In this document: positions 45,985 through 49,153 of the stretch, piece after piece | Position numbering within the stretch: position 1 is the first letter of the stretch | Layout: the number at the start of each line of letters is the position of its first letter | Origin: a virus | DNA: 49,153 nucleotides | Reading direction: 5' to 3' (one strand) | IMG/VR virus record: IMGVR_UViG_3300048592_001393 | Span: 1 to 49,153 of that record | Translations under genes and position numbers: made by a program | Notes under the pieces: generated by a model | The model's database searches: none | The model's input: only the letters and a program-made list of their open reading frames with translations | What the model was told of the DNA's origin: nothing

Positions 45985-46650
45985 TTATTCGACAGTAGCG
46001 GGAACAGAATGAACCAGACGCAAGCAAGCCTTGACGCTCGGAAGGTCGTCACTGGCTGCAGCTGCGACGATTTTGTCGATGGTCCGCTGCATCATTTGTA
46101 TCGTGCTGAGTTGCAAGGTGACTGTGTTCTGCAAAAATTCGATCATTTTGACTTTTTCTGCGTCCATTTCCCGCATGTTTTTTATCTCCGCTTTCAGTTC
46201 CCTTATCATTTTCGATTCCTCGTCGTCGTCTGCAGGTCTATTTTTTGTAACACGACTCAGTAGTTTTTGCACTCGCTCTACTACCTCGCGGGCACTCTGC
46301 CCATAGTCGGGATCGTTCCCCAGATATCCGTTTCTGTGTTTAACCATACGGACTTTGTTTGTAAAGATGGGGTTCATTTGCAGTCGCTTGCAGGTTTCGG
46401 ATGTCAGGACGCATTCGTCGTGCAATCGTCCGATAATTTTCGTTAAACTGTCCTGGTTCCAACCCGTTATGCAATGCAGAACCTTCGTGATCGTATCGTC
46501 CAGGATCACATATCCCCTGCGGTCCATAATGAACATCAGGAAAAATACGACAAACCAGTCCATGTGTTTTTTCTGGAATGATCTGGCCATGCAAAGGACC
46601 AGGCTCAATTTTGCAAACTGTTTAATTTCTTGCGAATAGATAACTGCCAT
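45985..46650 (-). CDS. Winged-helix plus coiled-coil protein (Rep- or regulator-like), 221 aa
   Basis: The first half is a winged-helix-like domain (LSLVLCMARSFQKKHMDWF; YVILDDTITKVLHCITGWNQ, then LTKIIGRLHDECVLT), followed by a short NP motif (LQMNPIFTNKVRMVKHRNGY). The second half is a coiled coil (ESKMIRELKAEIKNMREMDA). The NP phrase after a winged helix recalls plasmid RepL-type proteins, but the match is weak. It is the first leftward gene after the terminator array, at the phage's right edge. It could be a replication initiator or a regulator. Confidence 0.5.
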   Translation of the reverse strand: MAVIYSQEIKQFAKLSLVLCMARSFQKKHMDWFVVFFLMFIMDRRGYVILDDTITKVLHCITGWNQDSLTKIIGRLHDECVLTSETCKRLQMNPIFTNKVRMVKHRNGYLGNDPDYGQSAREVVERVQKLLSRVTKNRPADDDEESKMIRELKAEIKNMREMDAEKVKMIEFLQNTVTLQLSTIQMMQRTIDKIVAAAASDDLPSVKACLRLVHSVPATVE

Positions 46651-46854
46651 GATAAAGAGGCCTCAAGTTGAAGCTGGAAGCGGTTTTGCAGACCGGGATG
46701 CTTCCAGGTGATTCGAGTGAAATCAGAAATTTTGTCGGTGTTTGGTTTTTACTTCATCGTGAATTCCTTGCGCTGCGCGGCTTTGGCCGCAGTGTAAATT
46801 GGTACGTAATTCATCGCAGAAACTTCGTTTACCAATTTGCGAAAGAACAGAAAA

Positions 46855-46883
46855 GGGGGACTAGGCTAGTCCCCCTTTTTTTT
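46855..46883. terminator. Terminator, first of a triple array
   Basis: GGGGGACTA (46855-46863) pairs perfectly with TAGTCCCCC (46867-46875) around GGC. A T-run (46876-46883) follows on the plus strand and T4 on the minus strand, so it works in both directions. Confidence 0.85.
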
Positions 46884-46947
46884 GTCGTAGTTCTGGCGTG
46901 GGTAAAAGCCCGGCTGTACGTGTGAATCGTCGTAGCTCAAATTTGAA

Positions 46948-46973
46948 AAAACCGGCTGTCAGAACCGGTTTTT
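46948..46973. terminator. Terminator, second of the array
   Basis: AAAACCGG (46948-46955) pairs with CCGGTTTT (46965-46972), T-run to 46973. Confidence 0.75.
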
Positions 46974-46982
46974 CGTCAAAAT

Positions 46983-47005
46983 CCGGCTCCCAGGGCCGGT
47001 TTTTT
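46983..47005 (+). terminator. Terminator, third of the array
   Basis: CCGGC (46983-46987) pairs with GCCGG (46995-46999), followed by TTTTTT (47000-47005). Confidence 0.65.
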
Positions 47006-47144
47006 GAAAAAATGATTCATAATTTTGAATAGTTGGGAATTTTGCTCTTGAATCTTATTCTTCTATGATCCGTGCCGTGTCGGTGGGGATAAAACAGCGC
47101 TTCGCTGGGTTCAAATTTGCGTGGTGTGCTGTCCAGCCAAAGCG

Positions 47145-47195
47145 GGACAACTTTTCAGGAGTTGTGCAAACCGAGGACAACTTTTCAGGAGTTGT
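47145..47195. repeat. Two direct copies of a 21-bp palindromic element
   Basis: GGACAACTTTTCAGGAGTTGT occurs identically at 47145-47165 and 47175-47195, 9 bases apart. Each copy has ACAACT/AGTTGT arms around TTTCAGG, so each is itself an imperfect palindrome. Possible regulator sites or a mobile-element end. Confidence 0.7.
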
Positions 47196-47548
47196 TTCTA
47201 TTTGACACCCATGTTTAATTCACCCACTCCCCCTATGCTTTTTTGATCGTTTTTTTATCAGCGCGCTCCCTGAAATCGAAAATTCCCGTCGATCATGTTC
47301 GACCGAATCGCTGCATAGCGTGTTTCCGCGCCTGGGAAATTCACGCGCTTGCGATTGCGAAATTGATCAATGCGGGAGTCGTGTAATCAGCCTGTGCGCT
47401 CGGGGATTTATCCCCTCCCCGTTTTTTTCAGCGACGCCTGGTTTTTCTGTGCAAAAAGTGAACTTCTCAACTCCTGTTCTGATTCTGCCGATTCAGCATG
47501 CGCGGGACAGCCCGCCATGGTGATCATAAAAGCTCCCTAAAAAGTTGG

Positions 47549-47587
47549 AACCCGCTTCCGGCGCGGGTTTCAGCGTTTATTTTTTTC
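47549..47587 (+). terminator. Possible rightward terminator
   Basis: AACCCGC (47549-47555) pairs with GCGGGTT (47563-47569), followed after a short spacer by a T-rich stretch (TTTATTTTTTT) ending near 47586. Confidence 0.4.
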
Positions 47588-47857
47588 GTCCAATAAACAG
47601 GTGTATTTTGATCGCCTGGAAGGGGGGATTTCCCAAAATCCTGGAGTCTGATTAAAACGAGTGCAATATTGATTATGTCTTATTCAACACAACAAACAAT
47701 AATGCTGTTGCTGAATATAATTAATAACGTACCGCTGAAAGTGGTGTGTTGATGAATGGTGCGTTTCCGCTTTGGCGCATTTTTGCACAAAAAGTCCCTT
47801 CCTCGAGACCGCTCGGCCGGGCACAATCGAAAAATAGGAACGGGAGGGCCCAGCGGC

Positions 47858-49153
47858 ATGGACGATAGCGCAAAAAATAAACAGAAAAACCCAGGGCAGG
47901 GGGCTGCTCAGGAATCGAAGGATCCAGACGGCCGTCATATCCTGGCCCTGCGGGTCATCAAAACGCTGGAGGCCGCTGGCTATCAGGCCCGCCTTGCGGG
48001 CGGCTGCGTCAGGGACCGGCTGCTTGGAATTCATCCCAAGGATTATGATGTCGCCACCACCGCCTTGCCCGAGGAAATCTGCACAGTTTTTAAACAGAAA
48101 AACATCAAGGTCGTGCCGACTGGAATTGACCACGGAACAATCACCGTCGTAATCGCTGGACAAGGCATGGAGGTCACGAGCCTCAGACGCGATGTCTCAA
48201 CCGATGGAAGACGCGCCACGGTTGCGTTTGGCAGGGGTTTCGAAGAGGATGCGGAGCGCCGGGATTTTACCTTCAACGCCATGTTCGAGGACGCTGAAGG
48301 CCTTATCTACGATTACTTCGGTGGCCAGGAGGACCTGAAAGCAGGACACCTGCGTTTTGTGGGCGTGGCTCAGGAAAGGATACGTGAAGACTACCTGCGC
48401 ATTCTGCGCCTCTTCCGGTTCTGGTCGCGTTTCGGCTTCACGCCCGATGCCGCGACTCTTGAGGCCTGCCGGGCCGAGGGGCAGGGCCTTCGTATCGTAA
48501 GCCAGGAGCGCATAACGCATGAGCTTATGGAAATCCTGCAGGGCGATCATATCGTAGGCCCGCTAGACGCAATGGCCAGCACCGGGATCCTGAATCTGGT
48601 CCTGGGCCTTCAGTCCATTGCCGATGGCGAATTGAAGCGCATGGACGCCTTAAAAATAAGCAGAAAAGAGGAGAGGGGACCGGCCCGTCTCGGGATTCTG
48701 CTGCGACTCCGTTTTGGTCATGATCCAAAGTCCTTTGAAGACACGATGCAAAACCTTCGCTTATCGCGCAGCATCCAGCAAAAAGTAATGCTTTCCGCCT
48801 TTGTCCCCTTGGATAAACTCGGGCATGATCCCGCCATTATCATGGATCACATGGATGCGTGGGAATTCCAGGGCGCGTCCTTCATGGAAACGTTGCTCCC
48901 GCTTTGGCGAGCGCTGTATCCGGAACACAAAAAGACTCTCGACGAAGTGGAAGGTATCGAATCCCGGCATGGCCTGCGTCGCCGTTCCAAGGTTCCCGTT
49001 GATGGCCAGGCGCTCATAGCTCAATGTGGTGCCAAGCCCGGCCCTGAACTCGGACTGCTGCTCGTGGAATTGAAAAGACGCTGGCGCCTTGGTGAATGGC
49101 AGACCCGGGACGAAGGTCTGGAGTTAGCCCGAACGATCCTGGCTGGAAAATAG
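47858..49153 (+). CDS. cca: CCA-adding tRNA nucleotidyltransferase, 431 aa
   Basis: A bacterial tRNA-maturation enzyme that adds or repairs the 3' CCA end. Class II features: LAGGCVRDRLLGIHPKDYDV with the GG and DxD metal site (D in KDYDVAT), then RRDFTFNAM, then a helix with QERITHELMEILQGD. The length fits a short version without a long extra domain. The ATG at 47858 (GGGAGGGCCCAGCGGC upstream) is preferred over the open frame that reaches to 47756. Its codon pattern differs from the phage genes, so it is best taken as host DNA flanking the element. The final base of the window is its stop codon. Confidence 0.9.
   Translation: MDDSAKNKQKNPGQGAAQESKDPDGRHILALRVIKTLEAAGYQARLAGGCVRDRLLGIHPKDYDVATTALPEEICTVFKQKNIKVVPTGIDHGTITVVIAGQGMEVTSLRRDVSTDGRRATVAFGRGFEEDAERRDFTFNAMFEDAEGLIYDYFGGQEDLKAGHLRFVGVAQERIREDYLRILRLFRFWSRFGFTPDAATLEACRAEGQGLRIVSQERITHELMEILQGDHIVGPLDAMASTGILNLVLGLQSIADGELKRMDALKISRKEERGPARLGILLRLRFGHDPKSFEDTMQNLRLSRSIQQKVMLSAFVPLDKLGHDPAIIMDHMDAWEFQGASFMETLLPLWRALYPEHKKTLDEVEGIESRHGLRRRSKVPVDGQALIAQCGAKPGPELGLLLVELKRRWRLGEWQTRDEGLELARTILAGK

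Larger units (their letters stand above)
47006..47857. other. Non-coding gap between phage and CCA gene
   Basis: About 850 bases with no supported gene. It holds a tandem palindromic repeat (47145-47195), a possible terminator (47549-47587) and the leader of the CCA gene. Its base composition is more AT-rich and less regular than the phage coding part. I see no attachment-site repeat that also occurs at the left end. Confidence 0.6.

Noticed and set aside
46668-46925. 85-aa plus-strand ORF
   Set aside because: It contains the terminator at 46855-46883 and opposes the 45985-46650 gene; no ribosome binding site or family.
202-47560. 12-base match GGAACCCGCTTC near 205 and 47547 as an attachment repeat
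   Set aside because: It is short, and the right copy is part of a terminator-like hairpin; likely coincidence.
47756-47857. Longer N-terminus for the CCA-adding enzyme
   Set aside because: The extra residues are basic and unrelated to the family; the ATG at 47858 has a proper ribosome binding site.
47684-48163. 159-aa minus-strand ORF
   Set aside because: It is antisense to the CCA gene start and has no supporting features.
1-49153. tRNA genes, CRISPR arrays, complete insertion sequences
   Set aside because: I looked for T-loop motifs, regularly spaced repeats and transposase motifs and found none I could support. The 47145-47195 repeat has only two copies.

Overview
The window holds an almost complete tailed-phage genome of about 46 kb (roughly 0.5 to 46.9 kb) next to one bacterial housekeeping gene, a CCA-adding tRNA nucleotidyltransferase at 47858-49153. 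The phage is a contractile-tailed virus (myovirus morphology): it encodes a DUF3383-type tail sheath, a DUF3277-type tube, a tape measure, and baseplate plug, hub, spike and J proteins. The head and tail set (DUF1073 portal, Mu-F-like minor head protein, DUF2213 protease, DUF2184 capsid, DUF4054, DUF3277, DUF3383) is the kind known from Bcep781-like phages and cyanophage Pam3. The host looks Gram-negative, because the phage encodes a lipobox lipoprotein, signal-peptide proteins, two heptosyltransferase-like GT9 enzymes and a lytic transglycosylase. I cannot name the species from sequence alone.

Layout. 0-1 kb: a weak leading ORF, one small exported protein and the terminator of the leftward late genes. 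1-18.5 kb, leftward: small and large terminase, portal, minor head protein, Lar-like antirestriction protein, head protease with a nested scaffold, decoration protein, major capsid, head-tail joining proteins, sheath, tube, frameshifted tail chaperones, tape measure, Dit-like protein, plug, hub and spike. 18.5-24.8 kb, mostly leftward: small unknown and membrane proteins, an exported Cys-rich protein, and a recombination-type pair (RecT-neighbourhood protein plus Gp157-like protein) under a ribbon-helix-helix gene. 24.8-26.2 kb: the control region, with promoters, strong terminators, palindromes and a tandem repeat. 26.2-28.4 kb, rightward: three small early genes, a HigB/HigA toxin-antitoxin pair and an extra 52-aa ORF. 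28.4-41.3 kb, leftward: C5 DNA methyltransferase, ParB-like protein, fibre-accessory proteins, a collagen-like fibre, lytic transglycosylase, a methyltransferase plus two GT9 glycosyltransferases, an RCC1-propeller fibre, two more fibre proteins and the DUF2612, J and gp25-like baseplate genes. 41.8-46.7 kb, leftward: small unknown genes, membrane proteins, a Cys-His-Asp transglutaminase-like protein, a lipoprotein and a winged-helix/coiled-coil protein. 46.85-47.01 kb: three stacked terminators. 47.0-47.86 kb: non-coding, with a 21-bp palindromic tandem repeat, then the CCA gene.

How it fits together. On a circular map the spike gene at the left edge leads into the small genes at the right edge and then into the wedge and fibre genes, so the linear ends cut the tail module. 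No integrase, transposase, DNA polymerase, primase or helicase is recognisable. The head genes are split by internal terminators or hairpins, which suggests several promoters or antitermination. Four leftward 5' leaders or untranslated regions share the 11-mer AAAAGAGCACC. The most unusual parts are the RCC1 seven-repeat propeller inside a fibre protein, the glycosyltransferase/methyltransferase cassette next to it, the repeat-rich early control region, and the uncharacterised small-gene blocks at 18-23 and 42-46 kb.
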